DNA of 64,000 bases from Streptomyces sp. NBC_00289 (GTDB lineage Bacteria; Actinomycetota; Actinomycetes; Streptomycetales; Streptomycetaceae): contig NZ_CP108046.1 of assembly GCF_041435115.1 (NCBI RefSeq), positions 10,562,180-10,626,179 of the forward strand. The letters run 5' to 3'. Shown here piece by piece: positions 35,943 to 44,170 of this stretch. The notes under the pieces are model-generated. The model was given only the letters and a program-made list of their open reading frames with translations. It was not told the DNA's origin and made no database searches. Position numbers and translations under genes: made by a program. Position 1 is the first letter of the stretch. Every line of letters begins with the position of its first letter.

Positions 35943-37385
35943 GTGAGCCGCTTCGGGCCGGGGATCCGCCGGGGTGCCATGGCGGCCGATCAGTTCACCC
36001 AGATCGCCAACGCGCTGTTCCGTGACTCCGGGCTGTCCTTCAAAGCCAAGGGGATCTTCGGGTACGTCTCTACGCACAGGAACGGCTGGCAGGTGACGGT
36101 CACCGATCTCGTCCGCCTGGGCCCGGATGGACGGGAAGCGGTTCGCACCGGCCTGCAGGAGCTCGAGGCGCACGGCTACCTGATCCGTGAGCGTCTGCGC
36201 CGCCCGGATGGCACCCTCGGCGAGATCGTCTACTGCATCACGGACCGCCCGGCCACCTTGGACATCGCGCTGATCGAAGCCGGCTTGATGGTCACGGCCT
36301 CCGACGCCGAGCACGCCGCCGGCCTTCCGCCGGGCATCCGGCGGGGCGTCATGGCGGCCGATCAGTTCACCCAGATCGCCAACGGGCTCTTCCGCGACAC
36401 CCAGTTGTCCTTCAAGGCCAAGGGTCTGTTCGGACTGCTTTCCACGCATCGGGACGGCTGGCGGATGACCGTCTCTGACATCGCACGTCGTGGCCGCGAC
36501 GGTGACTCAGCCGTCAAGAGCGGGCTGAGGGAGCTGGAGAAGCAGGGCTTCCTGGTGCGGGAACGCGAGCGCGGCCCAGACGGCACCCTCGGTGCGGCCG
36601 CGTACTTCCTCACCGACCTGCCCGCTCTGCAAAGCAGCAGGTCACAACCAGAGTCGGGTTTTCCACCAGTGGATAAACCTACGTTGGCTGATCGGTCCAC
36701 TAAGAACACCAACAGAAAGAAGACCACTCAGCAGAACACCAGACCCCTCCGTCCGTGCCGCGGCGACGCGTCGCGAACACAGGGACGGACCAACCAGCCG
36801 GCCACACCGACGTCCCCGCCGACCGCGCCATCGGCGGACGAGATGCACCCGGGGATCCGGCTGCTGCTCGAACTCGGGGCGGCTCGCCCCGAGCTGCTGC
36901 TGACCGGGCAGGCGCTGACCGACCAAGGCCGCGTCGTGACCGTGATGCTGGAATCCGGCTGGAGCCGCGAGCAGCTGCGGCACGTCATCGCCGCCCGGCC
37001 CCTGCCTCATCCGGTACGGACTACGGTCGGCGCGATCATCGCGGCCCGCCTGCGCGCCGCCCAGGCCTACCCGCCGCCCACCCTCGCGGCTGACCACCAA
37101 GACGCACCGGTGTGGGACGACCCGCCGCCGCAGCCGATGAGCGGCTCCGCCGCCGCGCGCACGGTGAGCGAGGCCCTGACCTACCGGGCTCTGACCGAAT
37201 GCGCCGGCTGCGGCGTTCCCGGAACCGCCCCCGGCGAGGACCTCTGCCCGGCCTGCCTCGGCTGGCCACTCTGCCGCACCTGCCCCGGCCCCACACCCCG
37301 CCGCGCCCACCCCGAAGGCGACGGCCGCTGCACCACGTGCGCCTCCGCCCTGACAGACCACCACCTGGAAGGAAGCACCTCGTGA
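35943..37385 (+). CDS. Tandem winged-helix DNA-binding protein, candidate replication initiator or regulator
   Basis: The 480-residue protein has two copies of one HTH_36-like module: ADQFTQIANALFRDSGLSFK ... REAVRTGLQELEAHGYLIRER and, ~120 residues later, ADQFTQIANGLFRDTQLSFK ... DSAVKSGLRELEKQGFLVRER. A basic linker follows, and a C-terminal region with CxxC pairs (CAGCGVPG, CPACLGWPLCRTC, CTTC) may bind zinc. GTG 35943 (VSRFGPGIRRG) is preferred, with GGGGCAGGG upstream; ATG 35898 is possible. It lies beside the repeat-rich region and is a plausible initiator or regulator for it (inference). The stop overlaps the next start. Confidence 0.68.
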   Translation: MSRFGPGIRRGAMAADQFTQIANALFRDSGLSFKAKGIFGYVSTHRNGWQVTVTDLVRLGPDGREAVRTGLQELEAHGYLIRERLRRPDGTLGEIVYCITDRPATLDIALIEAGLMVTASDAEHAAGLPPGIRRGVMAADQFTQIANGLFRDTQLSFKAKGLFGLLSTHRDGWRMTVSDIARRGRDGDSAVKSGLRELEKQGFLVRERERGPDGTLGAAAYFLTDLPALQSSRSQPESGFPPVDKPTLADRSTKNTNRKKTTQQNTRPLRPCRGDASRTQGRTNQPATPTSPPTAPSADEMHPGIRLLLELGAARPELLLTGQALTDQGRVVTVMLESGWSREQLRHVIAARPLPHPVRTTVGAIIAARLRAAQAYPPPTLAADHQDAPVWDDPPPQPMSGSAAARTVSEALTYRALTECAGCGVPGTAPGEDLCPACLGWPLCRTCPGPTPRRAHPEGDGRCTTCASALTDHHLEGSTS

Positions 37386-38811
37386 CGGACACACTCCACA
37401 CACCGACGCCACCGACCGCAGCTGCGCATCACGAGCACCCCTTCACCGGTGATCCGGGGCGGTGGGAGAAGGAACGCTCCCGCGCCCTGCGAACCGGACA
37501 CGTCCCAGGCCACACCTGCTCGGCAGCCTGCGAGCCCGTATCGTCCACGAGCGCACCCCATGGGGATGGCTCGCCTGGACCGTGCCCGGCGACGGCAGCC
37601 CGCCCGAGATCCCCCACCGGATCGCGGTGCTCACTCCAGCCGCCACGCGTACGCAGCGCATTGCCCTGCGCTGGCTGGCCAGGCGCCCCGCCCAGCGCAT
37701 AGCCCCGGTCAGGATCCCCGGGTCCCTGCGGTTCTCCACCGCGGCCGTCGCACTCGTCAGTCTGGTTGCCGGCCTGTTCGCTGTGAGCCACGCAGTCCCC
37801 GTCGACGTCGCCCTGCCGGCGATGCTCCTCGCCCCGCTGCTCGCCGAACACCTGCCCGACCGGCTGGACAGCCGGGCCCGCAAACACGTCCACGTCGTCG
37901 AAGGCGACGATGCCTGCCGCTACCTGCAGCGCCTCGCCGCCCTGCACACCTCGCTCGTCCAGGCCGCCGCCGGCAGCGACCGCTACGAACTGCGCCGCTC
38001 GGCCGAGATCGGCCACAACCTGCTGTGGGACGCCGCCAGTCTGCTCCAGGCCCGGGACACCCGCGCGGTTTCAGACGGTCTCGTCGCCCGCGAGCGGCTG
38101 ATGCTGCAACTCGCCCACCAGGTCGCCCAGCTCATCCAGCGCACCGCCCACGAGGACCAGACCCGCGACCTTGGGCGGCCCCCAGGCCTGCACTCACTGA
38201 GCGTCCCGCCGTCGACACCTCGCCCCATGACCGCTCCACCTCTGAAGGGAACCGTGCTCATGCCCCAGCCCGAATCCGGCCCGGCCGACCGCACCCCGGA
38301 TGTCTATCTCCTCTTCGCGCACGAGCCGTACTACCCCGGCCCCGGAACCCAGGAGATCAACACCACTGTGGTGGCCGCCGACTCGCTGCTCCACCCGCAG
38401 GTGCGTCAGCCCGACGGTGCCCGCATCCACGACCTCCTCACCCAGGGAAGGCAGCCAGGCGAGATCGTCCCGCTGGCCACCCTTACCCACGAACTGAACG
38501 GCGGCGCTGACTGGCCGACTGTCGGCGACTGGGAGAGCGTCACCACCGACCTGCTGCAGCTCGTCCGCTCCGGGGACTGCGATGCCCTCAGCCTCGGCCT
38601 GCCCGAGATCGCGCGCGCCCTCGTCTGCACGGGCCCCCACAGCCACGTCCGCGCCTATGACGCCGCGGCCGACGACTTCGTTGTCTACGGGTCTTCGGAG
38701 CGCGCCGCGGTCCTGGACGAAGCCGGCATGTTCCTCACCGGCATTGCGACCGAGCAGCCATTCTGGCCGGGGGACAGCCTCCTGCCCCCGCTGGTGAGCC
38801 GGCGCGCCTGA
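37382..38811 (+). pseudogene. Hypothetical membrane-associated protein, apparently frameshifted near the N-terminus
   Basis: The start GTG at 37382 overlaps the upstream stop (GTGA) and has GGAAGGAAG upstream; it reads VTDTLHTPTPPTAAAHHEHP ... ALRTGHVPGH, then the sense frame moves at about 37511-37516 (CACACC) and continues LLGSLRARIVHERTPWGWLAW to 38811. A 2-base insertion would explain it. Two membrane segments follow (STAAVALVSLVAGLFAVSHA; LPAMLLAPLLAEHL), a helical region, and from about 38254 a globular domain (DVYLLFAHEPYYPGPGTQEI) that may also be started internally (GAAGGGA before GTG 38254). No family recognised. Confidence 0.5.
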
Positions 38812-38846
38812 GGGAGATGAGCCTGGCCGCAGTGAGGGGAGCGGAC

Positions 38847-38942
38847 ATGTTCGGATACGAATCGCGTGCCGTCTGGGCAGAACTGCGGCGCATGCTGCAT
38901 CGGCTCGTCCACCGCCGTGAGGGCGGCCCGCCTGCCCTGTGA
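38847..38942 (+). CDS. Very small basic protein (31 aa)
   Basis: ATG at 38847 follows GGGGAG with 6 nt spacing and opens MFGYESRAVWAELRRMLHRL, then VHRREGGPPAL and stop. An amphipathic basic helix and good ribosome-binding site support translation. A perfect hairpin terminator begins 4 bp after the stop. Short proteins beginning MFGYE occur in Streptomyces mobile elements as far as I recall; function unknown. Confidence 0.55.
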   Translation: MFGYESRAVWAELRRMLHRLVHRREGGPPAL

Positions 38943-38946
38943 ACGC

Positions 38947-38977
38947 CGACGCCCCAGGCCATCTGCCTGGGGCGTCG
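38947..38977. terminator. Bidirectional hairpin terminator between convergent genes
   Basis: A perfect 13-bp stem (CGACGCCCCAGGC / GCCTGGGGCGTCG) has a 5-nt loop CATCT, placed between the plus-strand mini-gene and the minus-strand PP-loop gene. Confidence 0.8.
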
Positions 38978-39744
38978 TGCTGAGCACCGGCTATTCCTCG
39001 CGCAGCAGACTCAGCGGGAGGGGGTGGCCCTCGCCGCCGCGGCGGCGACGGAGGATGCTGACGTCGCCGAGCAGTTGTCGCAGTTCCTCCTCCCGTTCCT
39101 GGGCGTACGCGTACCGCTCGGGCAGGACCTCCAGCAAGTGCTTCCACTGGCGCTGGCCCGCGCGAACGCACGTGCCTCCACAGTTGTTGTGGCTGAACCC
39201 GAGCTCGTACAGGCGGGGCGGTGCGACGCCCAGGGCCCGGGCCCCGTCCAAGAGTTGCTCCTTGGTCCGGGCCGGCTCCCACTTCCCGCACAGCGGGAAA
39301 CGCGTGACCCAGGGCTTCCAGTTCCGGGCGATCGCCGGGATCCGGGCCCGATCGCGCCGATTGTTCTCGATCCCCACGTACACCAGCGTGTCGGCAGGGT
39401 CGGCGTGCTGCTCCATCCACTCCCGGCAGGGCACCTGCTTGAGCAGGCGCGTGCAGGGAGCCAGCCGGTCGTTGCCGAGGAACCGGACGTCGCGGAAAAC
39501 CTCCCACGGGGTGCGACCATCGGCGACCTTCGTCAGCGGCACACCGAGAAGCCTGCTGGTGTCGTCGGCGAACCTCCACAGATCGTCGTCCTCGATGCCC
39601 GTGTCGGCGATCAGGAGGATGAGGTTGCGGGTGCCGTACTTCCGGGCGACCCATACCGCGACGGCGAAGGACCCGATGCCGCCACTGAACTGGACGACGT
39701 GACGCCGAACAGTGAGGGCTCGGCGGCCGCGGCCCGTCTGCTTA

Positions 39745-41039
39745 GGGCTCAGTGTGATTTAACGTCTGCGGGTTCGGGAGTGTCGGCGGGTGGGCTGATG
39801 GTGTAGTTCCACTGGCCGTGGGTTTCGTGACGGGTCAGCGGGAGGGCCTTCATGGCCTTGTCGCTGATCTTGATGCCTGTGGGGTAGACACCGGTGTCCA
39901 GGGCCGCGGACACGGTCAGGCCGGTCTCGGTCGTCGTCGCACCGATCAGGGAAACGGCGGCCTCGTGGCTGGTCAGTGGTGTCCCGCGCCAGTTCATGGT
40001 GATTGCGGAGAACAGCCGGTGCTCTATGCGATTCCACTTCGAAGTACCCGGCGGCAGGTGCAGCACGGTGATCGACAGGCCGGTCTCGGCGGCGAGGGCA
40101 GCCAGCCCGGTCTTCCAGGCCCGTAGTCGGCTGCCGTTGGATCCGCCGCTGTCCGCGGTGATCGTCAGTGTCGTGGCCTGCGGATATGCGGCCCGGCCGA
40201 CGTTGTTCCACCAGGTCCGCAGGGTGTTCACGGCGAACGCGGCGGTGTCGTGATCCATGCCGACGCTGACCCAGCCGGCGTTGGCGCCGATGTCGTAGAC
40301 GCCGTAGGGGATGGCTTTGCCGGCCGGTCCGGGGAAGTCGTGGACGTTGACCTTCACCGGGTCCCCAGGCGGTCGCCATTCCTTGCCGACGTTCTTGAAG
40401 TTCCCGATCAGTTCCTTTTTCTTGCAGTCCACGGACACGACGGGCTGTCCGGCAGCGAGGGCCGCCCTGACCTGATCGTTGAGGTAGCGGAACTGGGCGT
40501 CGCGGTCGGGGTGCTGCTTGCCCTCGACGGTTTTGGCGTTGCCCTGCAAGGAGTAGCCGGCCTCGTGCAGCAGTCGGGCCACGACGTTCTCGGTGCACCG
40601 GTGTCCCCGATTGACCAGCTCGGCAACCAGGTGCGACAGCGATTTCGTGGTCCAGCGCAGCGGGTTCATCGGATCACCACGAGTCTCCGGCTCGACCAGG
40701 GCATCCAGGTCCACGGCCAGTTGCGGGTCCAGGACCTCGGCCCGTCTGCGGCCGCCTCCCGGCCCCCGGGACCGCCCGACCGCCAGCGGCTGCGGATCGT
40801 CCAGTTCCCCGCGGCCCCGTCGGATCGTGTCCTGGGACACCCCGGTCGCCTCACAGACGATCCGTGCACCGCCGCCACCCAGCTCACGAGCCTCGTTGCC
40901 GAGCCACAACCGTCGCTGCCGCTCGGTCAGGTGATCCCGGATCGCCTCGTAGCGCCGGGCCAGGGACTCCATATCGATCGGCATAGCAGGAAACGTACGC
41001 GCCGCGCGACTGATTCATAACTTGTTTCGCTACGAGCCC
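39745..41039 (-). mobile_element. ISAzo13-family insertion sequence, copy 2 (1295 bp, inverted)
   Basis: It has the same length and transposase as 4538-5832, in opposite orientation, with GGGCTC ends and TTA target duplications at 39742-39744 and 41040-41042. Both copies have their own duplications and split genes that rejoin in frame, so they are separate insertions rather than one composite transposon. Confidence 0.9.
39749..40984 (-). CDS. ISAzo13-family transposase (copy 2)
   Basis: The 411 residues are identical in translation to the protein at 4593-5828: N-terminal HTH, DDE residues in VVSVDCKKKE, LTITADSGGSNGSR and WNRIEHRLFSA. Identity of the two copies implies recent duplication and a probably active enzyme. 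Confidence 0.9.
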   Translation of the reverse strand: MPIDMESLARRYEAIRDHLTERQRRLWLGNEARELGGGGARIVCEATGVSQDTIRRGRGELDDPQPLAVGRSRGPGGGRRRAEVLDPQLAVDLDALVEPETRGDPMNPLRWTTKSLSHLVAELVNRGHRCTENVVARLLHEAGYSLQGNAKTVEGKQHPDRDAQFRYLNDQVRAALAAGQPVVSVDCKKKELIGNFKNVGKEWRPPGDPVKVNVHDFPGPAGKAIPYGVYDIGANAGWVSVGMDHDTAAFAVNTLRTWWNNVGRAAYPQATTLTITADSGGSNGSRLRAWKTGLAALAAETGLSITVLHLPPGTSKWNRIEHRLFSAITMNWRGTPLTSHEAAVSLIGATTTETGLTVSAALDTGVYPTGIKISDKAMKALPLTRHETHGQWNYTISPPADTPEPADVKSH

Positions 41040-41089
41040 TTAGACATGAACGAAAGCTCCCTGGTGAGGCGAGTCGGTGGAATCCGTCA

Positions 41090-41111
41090 GCCAGGCGTTG
41101 CCGCACCGGGC
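41090..41111 (-). promoter_or_regulatory. CGGCAA-loop leader hairpin, copy 1 (PP-loop gene)
   Basis: In the transcript GCCCGGTG-CGGCAA-CGCCTGGC folds with one U·G pair and one mismatch. It lies about 43 nt upstream of the original start of the disrupted PP-loop gene and just after the methyltransferase terminator. Confidence 0.65.
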
Positions 41112-41122
41112 CGACAGGGGGT

Positions 41123-41159
41123 GCGGCGGTCAGGGACCGGGAGGGTCCCGGACCGCCGC
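41123..41159 (-). terminator. Hairpin terminator after cytosine methyltransferase gene
   Basis: GCGGCGGTC-A-GGGACC pairs with GGTCCC-G-GACCGCCGC: a 15-bp stem with one mismatch and 5-nt loop, 14 bp beyond the methyltransferase stop. Confidence 0.7.
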
Positions 41160-41172
41160 GGGTGAGGGGCGG

Positions 41173-42501
41173 TCAGGCGGCCAGGGCCAGGCTGGGGAGC
41201 AGCCGCTCGCCCAGCCAGCGCGCGGCGTTGACGCTGACCGCGTTGCCGATCTGCAGGATCGCCTCGGTCTGGTTGCCCTGGATGATGAACTCTTCGTGGA
41301 AGCGCTGGACCAGCTTGAGCTCCTCCACCTCCAGCATCCGCAGCGTGCAGTCGTCCACCGTCGGGGCCGGGATGACCAGCGAGTGGTGCGGCTTGCACGC
41401 CACCGTGGTCAGCGGCTCGGCGGTGGTGCGCGGGGCGCCCTTGCGACCGATCGGGACGATCAGCGCGTGGTGGCGGCCCTGCGCGGCCAGCGCGGGCACC
41501 GGGCCGCTGATCGGCAGGGCGGTGCCGTGGTTTCGGAGCATCACGATGTACGGGTCAGTGCCGAACCGCTCCAGGCCCACCGCGATCCGGGCCCGGGTCG
41601 CGGCCGCGTAGGGCTTGAACTTCTTGAAGTTGGGCCGGCCGTCGCCCACGCGCTGGCCGGGCAGACCCCAGTTGATGATGTCGCCGACCGGGCGGGTCAG
41701 CGGCGTCAGCTCCAGGTGGCCGCACGCCCGGTTGGGGCAGCGGAAGGTGTACTCGACGCCCCACTTGCCGATGCGGCGTGCCTTCGGGTTCTTCCACACC
41801 TGGTTGGCCAGCACCGGCCCGCACTCCGGGCAGATGGCCTCCGGCCGTACCCGCACGTCCGGCAGGGGCAGGCCCTTGCGGGTGAAGACGATGTAGATGC
41901 GGTCGCGCAGCTGGGGCGGCAGCAGGTTGTCCCCACCACCCAGGTGGGCCGACGACGCGTTGACGATCTGCACGTTGTAGCCGAGCAGTTCCATGCCGCG
42001 CAGCCACCAGTCGAACAGTTCCCAGTCGGTGGCGAACTCAGTGACGTTTTCGATCAGGACAGCATCGGGTCGGTGGAGGTCGGTGACGGCGAGGACGTCC
42101 AGCGCAGAGGCCCGGGTCTGCACGAAGGTGGCTTCCTTGGCGCCTTCATCCTTGCCGGTGAGGCTGAGGCGGGTCTGGCCACGGGTGCGCTTCTTCCCGC
42201 CGGCGGGACTGGCCTCGGTGCAAAGGATGGAGGCCCAGACCACGCGGGTGCGCGGCAGGTTGCGCTTGTCGTACCTGTGGATGTCCTCGCACTTGTGCTC
42301 GGCGTGCGGGTGGTTGGTGCGGTGCGTCCATACGGACACGGGGTCGTGGTTGATCGCCAGTTCAAGCACGTAGCCGGCCTCCTCCAAGCCGCAACTGCTG
42401 CCTCCGCAGCCGCAGAAGAGGTCGATGAACGGGATGGGCCCCAGAGAGGCTTTGAGGCGGGCCAGTTCGAGGGACGAAAGCACCGGAGCGAACCGCAGCA
42501 C
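41173..42501 (-). CDS. DNA cytosine-C5 methyltransferase
   Basis: The 442-residue protein has motif I FIDLFCGCGGSSCGLEEAGY (SAM binding), ENV motif VI in VLIENVTEF, QLRDRIYIVF (motif VIII-like) and a C-terminal IGNAVSVNAARWLGERL (motif X). The catalytic Cys region reads ILCTEASPAGG instead of the usual PPCQxFS; this variant occurs in phage/plasmid members of the family. A zinc ribbon (CPECG ... CPNRACG) is inserted in the target-recognition region. GTG 42501 is chosen because GAAGGAG lies 6 nt upstream; the open frame further upstream contains the promoter and leader hairpin. No partner restriction enzyme was seen. Confidence 0.85.
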   Translation of the reverse strand: MLRFAPVLSSLELARLKASLGPIPFIDLFCGCGGSSCGLEEAGYVLELAINHDPVSVWTHRTNHPHAEHKCEDIHRYDKRNLPRTRVVWASILCTEASPAGGKKRTRGQTRLSLTGKDEGAKEATFVQTRASALDVLAVTDLHRPDAVLIENVTEFATDWELFDWWLRGMELLGYNVQIVNASSAHLGGGDNLLPPQLRDRIYIVFTRKGLPLPDVRVRPEAICPECGPVLANQVWKNPKARRIGKWGVEYTFRCPNRACGHLELTPLTRPVGDIINWGLPGQRVGDGRPNFKKFKPYAAATRARIAVGLERFGTDPYIVMLRNHGTALPISGPVPALAAQGRHHALIVPIGRKGAPRTTAEPLTTVACKPHHSLVIPAPTVDDCTLRMLEVEELKLVQRFHEEFIIQGNQTEAILQIGNAVSVNAARWLGERLLPSLALAA

Positions 42502-42541
42502 GAGTGACTCCTTCGCGAGTGGAGTTGGTGAGGCCGCCAGC

Positions 42542-42559
42542 CGGGCGTTGCCGCACCCG
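42542..42559 (-). promoter_or_regulatory. CGGCAA-loop leader hairpin, copy 2 (methyltransferase)
   Basis: In the transcript CGGGTG-CGGCAA-CGCCCG has a 6-bp stem including one U·G. It is 41 nt upstream of the start and ~25 nt downstream of a strong -10 box. Confidence 0.75.
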
Positions 42560-42583
42560 ACTGCCGCTTGAAACTTAAAATCA

Positions 42584-42612
42584 ATTATACACTCTTCCTT
42601 GGGTCTTGGCAA
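42584..42612 (-). promoter_or_regulatory. Promoter of the cytosine methyltransferase gene
   Basis: On the minus strand -35 TTGCCA (42612-42607), 17-bp spacer, -10 TATAAT (42589-42584), followed by TGATTTT, a downstream element shared with promoters at 51247, 53641, 56802, 62060 and 63102. Confidence 0.75.
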
Positions 42613-42623
42613 CCCTACTCACA

Positions 42624-42655
42624 GCTGTGGCCCCCGGTAGGCCGGGGGCCACAGC
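42624..42655 (-). terminator. Hairpin terminator
   Basis: A perfect 14-bp stem GCTGTGGCCCCCGG / CCGGGGGCCACAGC has loop TAGG. It closes the transcript of the 42703-43919 gene pair. Confidence 0.8.
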
Positions 42656-42702
42656 CGCACTTCAAGCGCGGTAGTCGGTGGTATGTGTTTCGCGCGCGGC
42701 GA

Positions 42703-42963
42703 TCACACGGCGGGCAGCAGATCTGGCACGTCGTCCACACCGAGGAGCAGGACGTGGTGCCCGACAGTCTCGGTGACGCCGTCGGTGACCCGCTCCACGT
42801 CCAGGCGCAGCCGGATGCGGCCGGCGCCTTCGCCATTGGCCGCAAGAGCATTTTCCAGTTCGTCGTCGAGGCGGTCCGCCGCGGCCTCGGCCGCGGCGTA
42901 GTCCGCCAGGTCGCGGGCGACGAGCTGGCGGGTGGTGGTGTCACGGAGCTGGTAGCTGGTCAT
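42703..42963 (-). CDS. Small hypothetical protein
   Basis: The 86-residue protein is acidic: MTSYQLRDTTTRQLVARDLA, an Ala-rich helix, then a β-rich end (RIRLRLDVERVTDGVTETVG). It starts by ATGA overlap with the upstream gene's stop and has a terminator after it. No family recognised. Confidence 0.6.
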   Translation of the reverse strand: MTSYQLRDTTTRQLVARDLADYAAAEAAADRLDDELENALAANGEGAGRIRLRLDVERVTDGVTETVGHHVLLLGVDDVPDLLPAV

Positions 42964-43919
42964 CGGGACTCGTCCTTCGGTGTGGGGTGATCAGCGGTCG
43001 AGTCGGCGATCCCGCGTGCCGCGTTCACGGCGCGCGACCAGACGTCGGGGCTGCCTCCGTGCTCGCGGGCGAGGGAGGCGGCAAGCCCCCGGACGTCGCC
43101 GCGCTCGCGCAGGGCGGCCAGGGCGACGGCCGCCCGCCGGTCGGCTTCCGAGCGGGCCGGCGTGACCGCGGGGCGGTGCTCGAGGGCGTTGCGCACGACG
43201 TACTCCCAGGACCTCTGCGGCCCCCCGTACTGCACGCTGAGCTCCGCGGCCAGCCCCGGGTGGTAGCCGTCGCGATCGATCGCCTCGGCGGCGTACTGCT
43301 CGGCCAGCTGCGTGGCGGTGAGCGGCTTACCGCCGGCGCGGGCGCTCAGCTCGGCAGCCAGAGCCTCCTCGAGGGCGGAGGGCCGGCCGACGGCCGCGTC
43401 GGCCTGGGGCCCGGGACGGCGGCCGGCCTTGCCGAGCTTGTCCCCGGTGCGCTTCTTGTCGAAGTCCTGCAGGTCGCCGACACGGAAGGCGGGGATCAGG
43501 CGACCGGTCGGGCCCTCGACCGGCTCGGCGAGGGGCTTCGGGAAGTAGTCGGGGTTGTCCTTGAGGTACTTGCGGATGGCCGAGGCTCCGTTGAAGCCCA
43601 GCCACTTGGCAGCCGTGTTGATGGAGACGACATCCTCCGGGTCGGCCTGGTACAGCTCAGGGTCGGCCTTCAGGACCTTGTTCGCCTTCTCCTGCTGGAA
43701 CCAGGTGTAGAAGTCGCGGAACTGCTGCTCGTCGTAGAAGTCGCTCCCGTCGATGCGCTCCTTCTCCGGGTGGCGGTGCTCCTCCGGCTGCTCGAGCCGG
43801 ATCTTGTACCAGCGGGCCGCGGTACCGACGCTGGCGCCGGTGAACTCGCGGATCCAGTCGCGGTTGACCACGGCGCGGTCGCCGAGGACGCGACGCTGCG
43901 GGTTCAGGGCCTTGGACAT
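42960..43919 (-). CDS. Putative DNA-binding protein with two excisionase/MerR-like HTH segments
   Basis: In this 319-residue protein, VVNRDWIREFTGASVGTAARWYKIR and VVSINTAAKWLGFNGASAIRKYLKD look like winged-helix DNA-reading elements, the latter followed by IPAFRVGDLQDF as in excisionase-type proteins. The C-terminal half is helical and Ala/Arg-rich. ATG at 43919 has GGAG 6 nt upstream. It has its own promoter (44119-44148) and a long leader with a CGGCAA-loop hairpin. A regulator role is inferred. Confidence 0.6.
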   Translation of the reverse strand: MSKALNPQRRVLGDRAVVNRDWIREFTGASVGTAARWYKIRLEQPEEHRHPEKERIDGSDFYDEQQFRDFYTWFQQEKANKVLKADPELYQADPEDVVSINTAAKWLGFNGASAIRKYLKDNPDYFPKPLAEPVEGPTGRLIPAFRVGDLQDFDKKRTGDKLGKAGRRPGPQADAAVGRPSALEEALAAELSARAGGKPLTATQLAEQYAAEAIDRDGYHPGLAAELSVQYGGPQRSWEYVVRNALEHRPAVTPARSEADRRAAVALAALRERGDVRGLAASLAREHGGSPDVWSRAVNAARGIADSTADHPTPKDESR

Positions 43920-44031
43920 TGCACTCTCCGGTTCGGATTGCGGCCCTATACTGAGGGCCTGCTCCTCTTGGTCCTTCGGCGCTCACGCGCCGGCGGGCGA
44001 GTCGAGTTGGTGAAGGTGGTCGGCGGGACGT

Positions 44032-44059
44032 TCGGTCGGGGTTGCCGCCCTGGGCCGAC
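44032..44059 (-). promoter_or_regulatory. CGGCAA-loop leader hairpin, copy 3
   Basis: In the transcript TCGGCCCAGGG-CGGCAA-CCCCGACCGA has a GGG/CCC inner stem and TCGG/CCGA outer stem around an internal loop. It lies between promoter 44119-44148 and the gene starting at 43919, with a longer gap (~110 nt) than other copies. Confidence 0.55.
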
Positions 44060-44118
44060 ATCCTCGTGAGAGGGTGCCTCCCGCCGCCCACCGCTTTTGC
44101 CGCTTGTTTCGCGTAATC

Positions 44119-44148
44119 AATATGACGCTCTTGGTGGGTGGTTGTCAA
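44119..44148 (-). promoter_or_regulatory. Promoter of the HTH protein gene
   Basis: On the minus strand -35 TTGACA (44148-44143), 18-bp spacer, -10 CATATT (44124-44119) then GATTACG, a weaker form of the TATWAT-TGATTTT core. Confidence 0.6.
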
Positions 44149-44170
44149 TCTCGCCGGCACCCAGAGCACG

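Larger units (their letters stand above)
38991..41047 (-). pseudogene. PP-loop (PAPS reductase-like) protein, disrupted at codon 2 by ISAzo13-family element
   Basis: Removing 39745-41039 and one TTA duplication restores a 252-codon gene starting ATG TCT AAG at 41047 with AGGGAG upstream. The protein has RRHVVQFSGGIGSFAVAVWV (PP-loop SGGxxS), NLILLIADTGIEDDDLWRF, and CTRLLKQVPCREWM with LCGKWEPARTKEQL, resembling PAPS-reductase-like adenylating proteins found in phages and plasmids. The IS sits between start codon and body, so the normal start is lost; an internal GTG (39542) would give only a fragment lacking the PP-loop. A CGGCAA-loop hairpin precedes the original start. Confidence 0.8.

Noticed and set aside
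38194..39654. Long minus-strand frame overlapping 37382-38811 and the PP-loop gene
   Set aside because: Frame-shifted shadow; the real coding frames on either strand carry recognisable motifs.
4538..41039. Composite transposon bounded by the two ISAzo13-family copies
   Set aside because: Each copy has its own target duplication and each split gene rejoins across its own insertion, so they inserted independently.
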